Assembly (NCBI GenBank): GCA_002439705.1
Contig: DJPE01000037.1
Location: 1-11,041, forward strand
Reading direction: 5' to 3'
DNA length: 11,041 nt
DNA from: Christensenella sp. UBA6420
GTDB taxonomy: Bacteria; Bacillota; Clostridia; Christensenellales; DTU072
The position numbers and the translations under genes were made by a program. The notes beneath the pieces are model-generated. The model saw only the letters and a list, made by a program, of their open reading frames with translations. It searched no databases and was not told where the DNA came from. Shown here one piece after another: positions 1 to 6,602 of this stretch; position 1 is the stretch's first letter, and every line of letters starts with the position of its first letter.

Positions 1-36
1 GGAGTGGAAATTAACGCCGAGCAGTGGCAATTAAAT
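1..36 (-). repeat. Hairpin-array repeat fragment downstream of gyrA
   Basis: This is the truncated edge of a hairpin array. Two linker copies (8-16 and 28-36, the AATTAA orientation) flank an imperfect palindrome at 17-27 (CCGAGCAGTGG), and bases 1-7 (GGAGTGG) look like the right half of another stem. On the minus strand the order is linker, small hairpin, linker, CCACTCC. That matches the beginning of the arm that follows sdaA at 6308-6342. The array starts 7 bases past the gyrA stop codon, so it would lie in the gyrBA 3' untranslated region. The rest lies outside the window. Confidence 0.75.
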
Positions 37-43
37 AATCAGC

Positions 44-2626
44 CTATTCTTCCTTTCCTTCTTCCGCGTCTTCCGTTGCGCTTTCTTGTTTGGCGGCGGC
101 TAATTCTTCTGCGGATACTTCCACGTCGTCGAACTCGGCTTCTTCGTCGTGGGGGGAGAGTGCCATTGCGACTACTTTCGTACCTTGTCTTAACTTCATT
201 ATGGTTACGCCCTTGGTATTACGCCCGATTTCGCTTATCTGGTCGGCTCTTACTCTTATCATAGTGCCGTTGTCGGCGATTATTATTATGTCTTCGTCGG
301 GGCTTACCAATTTAAGGTTGACGAGTTTACCGGTCTTGTCGTTGAAGTTACCGGCTTTGATACCTTTGCCGGCGCGGCTCTGTACGCGGAATTCGCTTTC
401 TTCGGTGCGTTTGCCGAAGCCCTGTTCCGAGATGGTGATTACTTTCTTGTCTTCGCCTTCTCTTATTATTGCCATATCTACTATATAATCGTCGTCGTCG
501 AGTTTCATACTGCGTACGCCCATACTTCCTCTTCCCGTGCGGCGGACGTCTTTCTCGCTGAAACGGATACACTTGCCGTTGTGGCTTGCCATAATTACGT
601 CGTCGTTTCCGTCGGTCTTTTCTACTTCTATGAGTTCGTCGCCGTCAAGTAAGGTAATAGCTACCTTTCCGCTCGTTCTTACCGATTCGAATTCGCTTAC
701 GTCGCTCTTTCTTATAAGTCCCTGACGGGTGCTCATTATGATAAATCCGTCTTCGTCGTAGTTGGGGATAGGCAAGAAAGCGGTTATTCTTTCGCCTTCG
801 CTAAGGGGCAGCACGTTTATCATAGCCCTGCCTTTGGACGTCTTAGAAGCCGCTTCCGGTATCCTATACGCACGTAATTTGTACGCCTTACCGGTGTTAC
901 TGAAGAACAGTACGTCGTTGTGACTGTTGCAGACGAACATCTTTCTTACGAAGTCTTCGTCTTTCGTCTTGTGGGCGGTCACGCCTATTCCGCCGCGGTT
1001 CTGCGACTTGTATTCGGAGAGAGCCATTCTCTTGATGTAACCCTGATAGGTCATGGATATAACGACGTCTTCTCTGGGGATAAGGTCTTCTATATCTATG
1101 TCGCTGTCGTCGTAGCTTATTTCGCTCTTTCTGTCTTCGGCGTAAGCATCCTTGATTTCGGTAAGTTCGTTCTTGATTATTTCTCTTACTCTTTCGGGTT
1201 TCTGCAATACGTCGGTAAGGTCGGCTATCGTAAGTTGCAATTCGTTTTCTTCGGCTTTAAGTTTTTCTACCTGCAAGCTCGTCAAACTGGAAAGACGCAT
1301 ATCGAGAATTGCGTTGACCTGTTTTTCGCTGAGCAGGAACTTTTCCATAAGTTTCTGTCCCGCGTCGGTCTTGTCGGAGCTTTTCTTGATTATTTCCACA
1401 ACTTCGTCGATATTCGCGATGGCGATAATCAAGCCCTTTACGATATGTTCTCTGTCGATAGCTTTGTTAAGAAGGAATCTCGTTCTTCTTTCGATTACGG
1501 TAATCTGGTGAGCGAGATATTCTTCGAGCATTTGTTTAAGGTTAAGGACGACGGGGCGACCTCTGACCAAAGCAAGGAAGTTGATACCCGTGGACACCTG
1601 CAAGTTGGTTTGTTTGTAAAGAGTGTTAAGAACGACGCTCGCGCTCGCTTCTCTCTTTATTTCTATTACCATACGCATACCGAAACGGTCGCTTTCGTCG
1701 CGGATATCGGATATGCCTTCGATTTTCTTGTCTTTCGCCTGGTCGGCTATGGACTTAATAAGGTTAGCTTTGTTGACCTGGTAGGGAAGTTCGGTTACTA
1801 TAATTCTTTCTTTGCCGTTTACTTCTTCTATTTCGGCTTTCGCACGCATAACCACGCCGCCGTGACCCGTTCTGTACGCTTCCTGTATAGCCGCTCTGCC
1901 CATTACGAGCGCGCCCGTAGGATAGTCGGGGGCGGGAATGTAGTTCATAAGTTCGTCAACGGTAATTTCGGGGTTTTCGAGCAAGGCTATCGTACCGCTG
2001 ATCACTTCGCCTAAGTTGTGCGGGGGGATACTCGTAGCCATACCTACCGCGATACCTTCGCTGCCGTTTACGAGAAGGTTCGGGAACCGGGCGGGGAGAA
2101 CCACCGGCTGCATCAACGTGTCGTCGAAGTTCGGATAAAAGTCCACGGTGTCTTTATCTATATCGCGGAGCATTTCGCCGGCAATTTTACTGAGTCTTGC
2201 TTCGGTATATCTCTGAGCCGCGGCGGGGTCGCCGTCTACGGTACCGAAGTTACCTTGTCCGTCGACGAGCGGAACGTTGATGGAGAACCATTGCGCAAGT
2301 CTTACCAACGCGTCGTATACCGAGCTGTCGCCGTGGGGGTGATATTTACCCATAACTTCACCGACGATACGGGCGCATTTCTTAGTAGGCTTGTCGTAAG
2401 TGTTGCCTAAGTCTTGCATGGCGTACAGAATTCTTCTGTGAACGGGTTTAAGTCCGTCTCTTACGTCGGGGATAGCACGGCTTACGTTAACCGCCATGGC
2501 GTAGCTTATGAAGCAACGACTCATCTGGTCGGTAACGTTGACGGGGACTATCTTGGAATTCGAGAGTATCTCTTTTATATTGTTTATTTCGGGAGAACCG
2601 CTGTTTTTTTTGTTTCTGTTAATCAT
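44..2626 (-). CDS. gyrA: DNA gyrase subunit A
   Basis: GyrA is the DNA-breaking and DNA-wrapping subunit of type IIA topoisomerase. With GyrB it forms an A2B2 complex that introduces negative supercoils using ATP. The 860-residue length fits the family. The winged-helix/tower breakage-reunion domain covers about residues 30-500, with catalytic Tyr140 in AAAQRYTEARL. The quinolone-determining region reads GDSSVYD with Ser101 and Asp105, equivalent to E. coli Ser83 and Asp87, so the sensitive-type residues are present. The C-terminal beta-pinwheel begins near 525, with repeated blades (for example near 570, 620, 670, 720 and 770) and an acidic tail rich in Glu and Asp. The GyrA box at 542-548 is QNRGGIG, with Ile where Lys or Arg is usual. 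Gln138 replaces the common Met before the active-site Arg-Tyr. The ATG has an AGGAGG site six bases upstream that overlaps the gyrB stop codon, so the two genes form an operon. The stop is TAG. GyrA is favoured over ParC because of the GyrA box and the gyrB neighbour. Confidence 0.97.
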   Translation of the reverse strand: MINRNKKNSGSPEINNIKEILSNSKIVPVNVTDQMSRCFISYAMAVNVSRAIPDVRDGLKPVHRRILYAMQDLGNTYDKPTKKCARIVGEVMGKYHPHGDSSVYDALVRLAQWFSINVPLVDGQGNFGTVDGDPAAAQRYTEARLSKIAGEMLRDIDKDTVDFYPNFDDTLMQPVVLPARFPNLLVNGSEGIAVGMATSIPPHNLGEVISGTIALLENPEITVDELMNYIPAPDYPTGALVMGRAAIQEAYRTGHGGVVMRAKAEIEEVNGKERIIVTELPYQVNKANLIKSIADQAKDKKIEGISDIRDESDRFGMRMVIEIKREASASVVLNTLYKQTNLQVSTGINFLALVRGRPVVLNLKQMLEEYLAHQITVIERRTRFLLNKAIDREHIVKGLIIAIANIDEVVEIIKKSSDKTDAGQKLMEKFLLSEKQVNAILDMRLSSLTSLQVEKLKAEENELQLTIADLTDVLQKPERVREIIKNELTEIKDAYAEDRKSEISYDDSDIDIEDLIPREDVVISMTYQGYIKRMALSEYKSQNRGGIGVTAHKTKDEDFVRKMFVCNSHNDVLFFSNTGKAYKLRAYRIPEAASKTSKGRAMINVLPLSEGERITAFLPIPNYDEDGFIIMSTRQGLIRKSDVSEFESVRTSGKVAITLLDGDELIEVEKTDGNDDVIMASHNGKCIRFSEKDVRRTGRGSMGVRSMKLDDDDYIVDMAIIREGEDKKVITISEQGFGKRTEESEFRVQSRAGKGIKAGNFNDKTGKLVNLKLVSPDEDIIIIADNGTMIRVRADQISEIGRNTKGVTIMKLRQGTKVVAMALSPHDEEAEFDDVEVSAEELAAAKQESATEDAEEGKEE

Positions 2627-2636
2627 TTTCTACCTC

Positions 2637-4547
2637 CTACACGTCAAGGTCCAAGCCGTTGACGAGAGTAGCGTTATCTTCGATAAACTGCCTTCTGAGT
2701 TCGGGATTTTCGCCCATAAGGACGGCGAACATTTCGTCGGCTTTAACCGCGTCGTCCAAAGTGACTCTCAGAAGGGTTCTCGTCGCAGGGTCCATAGTGG
2801 TTTCGTAAAGCTGGTGCGCGCTCATTTCGCCGAGACCTTTGTATCTCTGCAATTCGCATCTGCCCATTTCTTCCTGCGCCTTGGCGAGTTCTTCGTCGTC
2901 GTAGCAATATCTCATCGTCTTTCCCTTAGTAAGGCGATAGAGCGGGGGCAACGCAACGTAAACGTGTCCCTGTTCCACAAGCGGACGCATAAAGCGGAAG
3001 AAGAAGGTAAGAAGAAGTATTCTTATATGGCTTCCGTCTACGTCGGCATCGGTCATTATTATTATTCTGTCGTAACGGAGCTTGGAGATATCGAATTCTT
3101 CCTTATATCCGCATCCGAACGCCTTAATCATGGACTTGATTTCTTCGTTGTCGAGAATTCTGTGCAGTCTTGCCTTTTCTACGTTAAGAATTTTACCCCT
3201 TAACGGAAGGATAGCCTGGAAGTGACGGTCTCTGCCGTCTTTCGCCGTGCCGCCTGCCGAATCTCCTTCTACCAAATATATTTCGCAGTTGGCGGGGTCG
3301 GTGTCGGAGCAGTCCGCAAGTTTTCCCGGCAAGCTCATCGAGTCGAAAGCTCCTTTTCTGCGGAAGTTCTCTCTCGCTATTCTCGCGGCTTCTCTCGCTC
3401 GCTGAGCGTTAATCGACTTGGAGATAAGATCTTTGGCTATCTTCGGGTTTTCTTCCAAAAATTCGCCGAATTTCTCGTTGACGACTTTGGAAACGATACC
3501 CCTTATGTAGCTGTTGCCTAACTTAGTCTTCGTCTGTCCTTCGAACTGCGGGTCGGGGAGCTTGACGCTGACTATCGCGGTGATACCTTCGAGTACGTCG
3601 TCGGTCTTTAACTTTTCGTTTTCTTTGAGAACTTTAAGTTTCTGTCCGTATTCGTTTATTACCTTAGCCATACTCGCCTTAAAGCCGTCGAGATGGGTTC
3701 CGCCTTCTTCGGTGTTAATGTTGTTGGCGTAAGCGTAAATAACGTCGCTGTAAGAAGTGTTGTACTGAATGGCTATCTCTATTTCGCAGTCGTTGGCTTT
3801 TTCGTCGATATAAACTATGTTAGGTAAAACCGTTTCTTTCGCGGCGTTCAATTGACGAACGAAGTCCACTATACCGCCTTCGTAGTGGAGAGTTTCGGAC
3901 TGTTCCTGTCCTGCTCTCTGGTCGGTAATGGAAATGCGGAGACCTTTGTTAAGGTAAGCAAGCTCGCGAAGACGGGCTTTCATAATTTCGTACTCGAACT
4001 TAACCGTTTCGAAAATGGTGTCGTCGGGCATAAATTCGACTCTGGTACCCGTTTCTTCGGTTTTTCCTATTACGGTAAGTGTATCGAGCGGTTTACCGCG
4101 CGAAAAGTGCTGGCAGTAAATATTTCCGTTTTGTTTAACGGTGACGGTAAGGGACGTGCTGAGAGCGTTTACTACGGACACGCCTACGCCGTGCAAACCG
4201 CCGCTTATCTTGTATCCGCCGCCGCCGAATTTACCGCCGGCGTGAAGCTTGGTCAAAACTACTTCGACTGCGGACTTTCCTTCCTTTTCTATTATACCGG
4301 TAGGAATACCGCGCCCGTTATCCTGAACGGCTACGCTTCCGTCCGGCTGAATAAATACTTCTATGTGCGTACAATACCCCGCCAACGCTTCGTCGATAGA
4401 GTTGTCGACGACTTCGGTGACAAGATGATGAAGACCGTGAATGTCCGTGCTTCCGATATACATACCGGGACGAACTCTTACCGGCTCCAATCCTTCCAGC
4501 ACCTGTATGGCGTCCTGGTCGTATGCCTTATTGATTTTTTCAGTCAT
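2637..4547 (-). CDS. gyrB: DNA gyrase subunit B
   Basis: GyrB is the ATPase subunit of DNA gyrase; it captures the transported DNA segment and drives strand passage. The 636 residues match the short Gram-positive form without the proteobacterial insert. The GHKL ATPase domain is N-terminal, with VVDNSIDEAL near residue 47 and DNGRGIP near 77. The transducer domain follows (KTDDVLEGI near 315). The TOPRIM domain has EGDSAGG near 428 and the metal-binding TDADVDGSH near 502. The C-terminal segment has QRYKGLGEM near 568 and ends in a typical GyrB tail (LDLDV). The start codon has an AGGAG at 4560-4564 about 12 bases upstream, longer spacing than usual. The stop codon TAG is part of the gyrA ribosome binding site and 10 bases separate the genes, so co-expression is expected. 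No recF, dnaN or dnaA lies upstream; a hairpin-repeat region and divergent sdaA are there instead. Confidence 0.97.
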   Translation of the reverse strand: MTEKINKAYDQDAIQVLEGLEPVRVRPGMYIGSTDIHGLHHLVTEVVDNSIDEALAGYCTHIEVFIQPDGSVAVQDNGRGIPTGIIEKEGKSAVEVVLTKLHAGGKFGGGGYKISGGLHGVGVSVVNALSTSLTVTVKQNGNIYCQHFSRGKPLDTLTVIGKTEETGTRVEFMPDDTIFETVKFEYEIMKARLRELAYLNKGLRISITDQRAGQEQSETLHYEGGIVDFVRQLNAAKETVLPNIVYIDEKANDCEIEIAIQYNTSYSDVIYAYANNINTEEGGTHLDGFKASMAKVINEYGQKLKVLKENEKLKTDDVLEGITAIVSVKLPDPQFEGQTKTKLGNSYIRGIVSKVVNEKFGEFLEENPKIAKDLISKSINAQRAREAARIARENFRRKGAFDSMSLPGKLADCSDTDPANCEIYLVEGDSAGGTAKDGRDRHFQAILPLRGKILNVEKARLHRILDNEEIKSMIKAFGCGYKEEFDISKLRYDRIIIMTDADVDGSHIRILLLTFFFRFMRPLVEQGHVYVALPPLYRLTKGKTMRYCYDDEELAKAQEEMGRCELQRYKGLGEMSAHQLYETTMDPATRTLLRVTLDDAVKADEMFAVLMGENPELRRQFIEDNATLVNGLDLDV

Positions 4548-4582
4548 TTTAGCTATCTTCTCCTATTTATTATATATAAATA

Positions 4583-4610
4583 ATTATATAGATATATAAT
4601 AACATATCAA
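4583..4610 (-). promoter_or_regulatory. Predicted sigma-70-type promoter of gyrB-gyrA
   Basis: Reading the minus strand, TTGATA (4610-4605) and TATAAT (4588-4583) are separated by 16 bases in a very AT-rich stretch. Transcription would begin near 4576, giving a leader of about 28 bases with an AGGAG at 4564-4560. The hexamers are close to consensus. Neighbouring TATA-like words mean the exact -10 could shift by a few bases. Confidence 0.7.
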
Positions 4611-4792
4611 TAAAAAATAGTCAATAGAGAAGTTTATTCCCGACCGAGCGTTATGCGGAATTTTTCGCAGTCGAAAACTGTGTGAATTGCCCTGCGGGCG
4701 TTAATTGCCAAGCCGACGGCTCGGCGTGAATTGCCACTTTGTGGCGTTAATTTCCAAAGCTAATGCTTTGGAGTTATGGATATTATTTTTAT

Positions 4793-4817
4793 AAGAAACG
4801 GAGTTTATTCGTTCCTT
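4793..4817 (-). other. Central terminator-like hairpin of the gyrB-sdaA repeat element
   Basis: The arms AAGAAACG (4793-4800) and CGTTCCTT (4810-4817) pair over 8 positions with one mismatch that becomes a G-U pair in minus-strand RNA. The loop is nine bases. Minus-strand RNA would continue into a mixed A/U stretch, not a clean U-run. It resembles the stronger minus-strand terminator at 6558-6590 (both contain AAGGAACG or its complement). It sits between two divergent promoters, where no gene obviously needs it, so it may be a relic carried with the repeat element. Confidence 0.45.
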
Positions 4818-4820
4818 TTC

Positions 4821-4929
4821 CTTTATCCGCAACGCCGAAATCTATGATTTTGGCAATTAACGCCCGTCAGGGCAATTAACTCCGCTCCGCAAGGAGTGGA
4901 AATTAACGCCGCATAGCGGCAATTAACTT
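4821..4929 (-). repeat. Left copy of the 109-base inverted repeat bracketing sdaA
   Basis: The reverse complement of this segment aligns without gaps to 6306-6414 on the other side of sdaA. I count eight mismatches in 109 positions by eye. Differences include hairpin loop bases (ATA against GAA in the stem-loop at 4835-4853; TTGC against TTAC in the one at 4882-4899) and linker positions, while both small stems CCGC/GCGG and CTCC/GGAG are unchanged. The copy contains four hairpins. It ends just 5' of the sdaA promoter region. Confidence 0.85.
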
Positions 4930-5004
4930 TTATAAGCGTCAAAAATCCATTTTACTTTGCAAAAATTTGCGATAGAAAAAAGCGTATCTCACTGATATTT
5001 TTTA

Positions 5005-5033
5005 TTGTAAAGATTATTTCGTAATGATATACT
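5005..5033 (+). promoter_or_regulatory. Predicted extended -10 promoter of sdaA
   Basis: TTGTAA (5005-5010) and TATACT (5028-5033) are separated by exactly 17 bases, and a TG one base before the -10 (5025-5026) makes it an extended -10 promoter. Transcription would start near 5040. An in-frame ATG at 5024 lies inside this promoter, so it would not be in the transcript; this supports the downstream start at 5078. Confidence 0.72.
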
Positions 5034-5041
5034 ATTTCTAT

Positions 5042-5066
5042 ACCGTTCAGTCGTTCGACGGACGGT
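5042..5066 (+). promoter_or_regulatory. Strong hairpin at the 5' end of the sdaA leader
   Basis: Bases 5042-5048 (ACCGTTC) pair with 5060-5066 (GGACGGT), and 5050-5052 (GTC) pair with 5057-5059 (GAC). There is one bulged A at 5049, one G-U pair and a GTTC loop. The hairpin begins two bases after the predicted transcription start and ends one base before the GGGAGG ribosome binding site. It may protect the 5' end of the mRNA or modulate ribosome access; no known riboswitch class is recognised. Confidence 0.55.
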
Positions 5067-5067
5067 C

Positions 5068-5073
5068 GGGAGG
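5068..5073 (+). promoter_or_regulatory. Ribosome binding site that sets the sdaA start
   Basis: GGGAGG lies four bases before the ATG at 5078. The spacing is slightly short, but this is the only good Shine-Dalgarno match near the possible starts. The in-frame ATG at 5099 has AAAGGA almost abutting it, and the one at 5024 has no site and falls inside the promoter. Confidence 0.7.
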
Positions 5074-5077
5074 AAAT

Positions 5078-6295
5078 ATGAATTTCGAAGCGAAAGGAAT
5101 GGAATCGTTAAGGGAACTCTACAAAATCGGCAGGGGTCCGTCGTCTTCTCACACGATAGGACCGGAAAAGGCGTGCCTTGTTTTTTCGGACAAGTACCCC
5201 GACGCGGATTCGTATAAAGTCGTACTTTACGGTTCGCTCGCAAAGACGGGCAAAGGTCACGGCACGGACAGGGTAATAGAAAAGACTTTCGCGCCGAAAA
5301 AGGTTGAAGTTACGTTCAATTACGTTGAGCAGAACCTGCCCCACCCGAATACTTTGGATATTTCCGCCGTTAAAGACGGAAAAGTTATCGACACAATAAG
5401 ATTTTTAAGCGTAGGGGGCGGCAAAATCGTCACTCCCGGCGAAAAACTCGTTTCCGCGCCGTTAATTTACAATCTCACTACTTTCGGCGATATTGCGGAA
5501 TACTGCGAAAAGAACGATTTAAGACTTTGGGAATACGTCGAACAGACCGAAGACGCCGACTTCCATTTTTATATGGAAACCATCTGGGACGCTATGTGCA
5601 ACTGTATTCGCAGCGGACTTACCGACGAAGGGATACTCCCCGGCGGCCTTAACGTGGCGAAAAAGGCAAAAATACTGTACAGACAAAACAAATTCGGCGA
5701 AAGTCCCGAAACCCACGAAAACCGCATGGTATGTTCATACGCCTTCGCCGTGGGCGAGCAGAACGCTTCGGGCGAAAACGTAGTGACCGCTCCCACCTGC
5801 GGAGCTTCGGGCGTGCTTCCCGCCGTCCTTTACTACTATCAGAGAAAATGCGACTTTTCCGACGAACAGGTAATTCACGCCTTGGAAACGGCGGGCGTCA
5901 TCGGTAACTTAATAAAAACCAACGCTTCCATTTCGGGCGCGGAATGCGGTTGCCAGGCGGAGATAGGCTCGGCTTGCTCCATGGCTGCCGCGGCGTTAGG
6001 CGAACTCTTCGAACTCGGCCTGGACAAAATAGAATACGCCGCCGAAATCGCCATAGAACACCATCTCGGTCTTACCTGCGACCCTATATGCGGACTCGTC
6101 CAGATACCCTGCATAGAACGTAACGCCGTCGCCGCAATGAGAGCCATAAACGCGATAAGTTTAGCCGACTTCCTGTCCGACACGAGAAAAATATCCTTCG
6201 ACAGAGTAGTCCAGACGATGAAAGAAACGGGACTCGCTCTCGATAAAGACTATAAAGAAACTTCGGAAGGGGGATTGGCGAAGTTAAAAATTTAA
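5078..6295 (+). CDS. sdaA: L-serine ammonia-lyase (L-serine dehydratase), iron-sulfur-dependent, single chain
   Basis: The product deaminates L-serine to pyruvate and ammonia using a 4Fe-4S cluster, in the cytoplasm. It has 405 residues, close to the compact single-chain form known from Bacteroides rather than the longer E. coli SdaA. The beta-type domain (about 9-135) carries GRGPSSSHTIGP at 18-29, a family hallmark. The alpha-type catalytic domain (about 150-400) carries APTCGASG (238-245), GCQAE with Cys292, LTCDP with Cys334 and PCIERN with Cys345. The spacing of these cysteines (42 and 11) matches the three cluster ligands of the characterised Legionella enzyme. The C-terminal cysteine that acts as a removable fourth ligand there is absent; this protein ends in AKLKI. 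Codon use looks like that of its neighbours. It is the only plus-strand gene here, divergent from gyrB and convergent with parB, and it is flanked by inverted hairpin-array repeats. The start was chosen from the GGGAGG site and the promoter position. Confidence 0.93.
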   Translation: MNFEAKGMESLRELYKIGRGPSSSHTIGPEKACLVFSDKYPDADSYKVVLYGSLAKTGKGHGTDRVIEKTFAPKKVEVTFNYVEQNLPHPNTLDISAVKDGKVIDTIRFLSVGGGKIVTPGEKLVSAPLIYNLTTFGDIAEYCEKNDLRLWEYVEQTEDADFHFYMETIWDAMCNCIRSGLTDEGILPGGLNVAKKAKILYRQNKFGESPETHENRMVCSYAFAVGEQNASGENVVTAPTCGASGVLPAVLYYYQRKCDFSDEQVIHALETAGVIGNLIKTNASISGAECGCQAEIGSACSMAAAALGELFELGLDKIEYAAEIAIEHHLGLTCDPICGLVQIPCIERNAVAAMRAINAISLADFLSDTRKISFDRVVQTMKETGLALDKDYKETSEGGLAKLKI

Positions 6296-6297
6296 GT

Positions 6298-6414
6298 TCC
6301 TTACGGAGTTAATTGCCGCTATGCGGCGTTAATTTCCACTCCTTACGGAGCGGAGTGAATTGCCTTGACGGGCGTTAATTGCCAAAATCGAAGATTTCGG
6401 CGTTAAGGATAAAG
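6298..6414 (+). repeat. Hairpin array after sdaA, containing the right copy of the 109-base inverted repeat
   Basis: The array starts three bases after the sdaA stop codon. Hairpins lie at 6298-6307, 6316-6326 (CCGCTATGCGG), 6336-6353, 6362-6373 and 6382-6400, joined by GTTAATTG-type linkers and ending in a GGATAA word at 6407-6412. Bases 6306-6414 match the reverse complement of 4821-4929. Bases 6354-6412 also match 6500-6558 as a direct repeat, differing at only a few loop and linker positions. It would be transcribed as part of the sdaA 3' untranslated region. Confidence 0.85.
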
Positions 6415-6417
6415 TAT

Positions 6418-6454
6418 AAGCGGAGTAGAGTATAAGTTCTATTCCGCTTTTGTA
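6418..6454 (+). terminator. Probable intrinsic terminator of sdaA
   Basis: AAGCGGAGTAGA (6418-6429) pairs with TCTATTCCGCTT (6438-6449) over 12 positions including one G-U pair, with an eight-base loop. It is followed by a short T-run (6448-6451) and then GTAT. It lies about 120 bases beyond the sdaA stop, after the hairpin array. The U-tract is modest, so efficiency is uncertain. The reverse orientation has no U-run. Confidence 0.65.
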
Positions 6455-6458
6455 TATT

Positions 6459-6558
6459 AGATTAATTGCCACTGCGTGGCGTTAATTTCCACTGCGTGGA
6501 GTTAATTGCCTTGACGGGCGTTAATTGCCAAAATCATAGATTTCGGCGTTTAGGATAA
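6459..6558 (+). repeat. Second same-orientation hairpin array
   Basis: This repeats the layout of 6306-6412: linker, small hairpin (6469-6479), linker, hairpin (6489-6499), linker, hairpin (6508-6519), linker, hairpin (6528-6546), then a GGATAA word at 6553-6558. The first two hairpins are both CCACTGCGTGG here, while the other copies have different sequences at these positions. The last 59 bases (6500-6558) are nearly identical to 6354-6412. It is directed toward the terminator hairpin at 6565-6590. Confidence 0.82.
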
Positions 6559-6590
6559 CAAAAAAAGGAACGGACATAATTCCATTCCTT
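6558..6590 (-). terminator. Intrinsic terminator of the parB operon
   Basis: On the minus strand, AAGGAATGGA (6590-6581) pairs with TCCGTTCCTT (6574-6565) across a six-base loop. The 10-base stem contains one G-U pair. Seven consecutive T residues (6566-6560) include the last two stem bases and run on past it. This is a textbook Rho-independent terminator for transcription leaving parB, whose stop codon lies about 135 bases upstream. On the plus strand the same stem has a C-A mismatch and is followed by ATTTAATTAT, so any activity in that direction would be weaker. Confidence 0.82.
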
Positions 6591-6602
6591 ATTTAATTAT
6601 CG

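Larger units (their letters stand above)
4668..4929. repeat. Composite hairpin-array element between gyrB and sdaA
   Basis: This fills the middle of the 530-base gap between the divergent gyrB and sdaA genes. The left arm (4668-4782) has linkers in the GTTAATTG orientation and hairpins at 4689-4699, 4708-4724, 4734-4744 and 4754-4771, preceded by a degenerate one at 4668-4683. A central hairpin lies at 4793-4817. The right arm (4824-4929) has the linkers inverted (CAATTAAC) and hairpins at 4835-4853, 4862-4873, 4882-4899 and 4909-4919. Short words GGATA (4778-4782) and TATCC (4824-4828) border the core. No open reading frame worth calling is present. The rest of the gap (4611-4667) shows nothing I can name; 4930-5077 holds the sdaA promoter and leader. 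Confidence 0.85.

Noticed and set aside
920..2014. Long plus-strand open frame antisense to gyrA
   Set aside because: It lies wholly opposite the convincing gyrA frame, has no recognisable domain and no ribosome binding site; it is a codon-bias shadow.
4548..4582. Riboswitch or attenuator in the gyrB leader
   Set aside because: The predicted leader is only about 28 bases and AT-rich, with no stem or known aptamer pattern.
3852..4583. Plus-strand open frame antisense to gyrB
   Set aside because: It overlaps the conserved GyrB ATPase domain, and the translation shows no family features.
4823..4831. DnaA box-like TTATCCGCA
   Set aside because: One mismatch to TTATCCACA, a single occurrence, and it belongs to the GGATAA word shared by the repeat copies; there is no cluster suggesting an origin.
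5024..5077. Earlier ATG extending SdaA by 18 residues
   Set aside because: It sits within the predicted extended -10 promoter and lacks a ribosome binding site; the extra residues do not resemble the family N-terminus.
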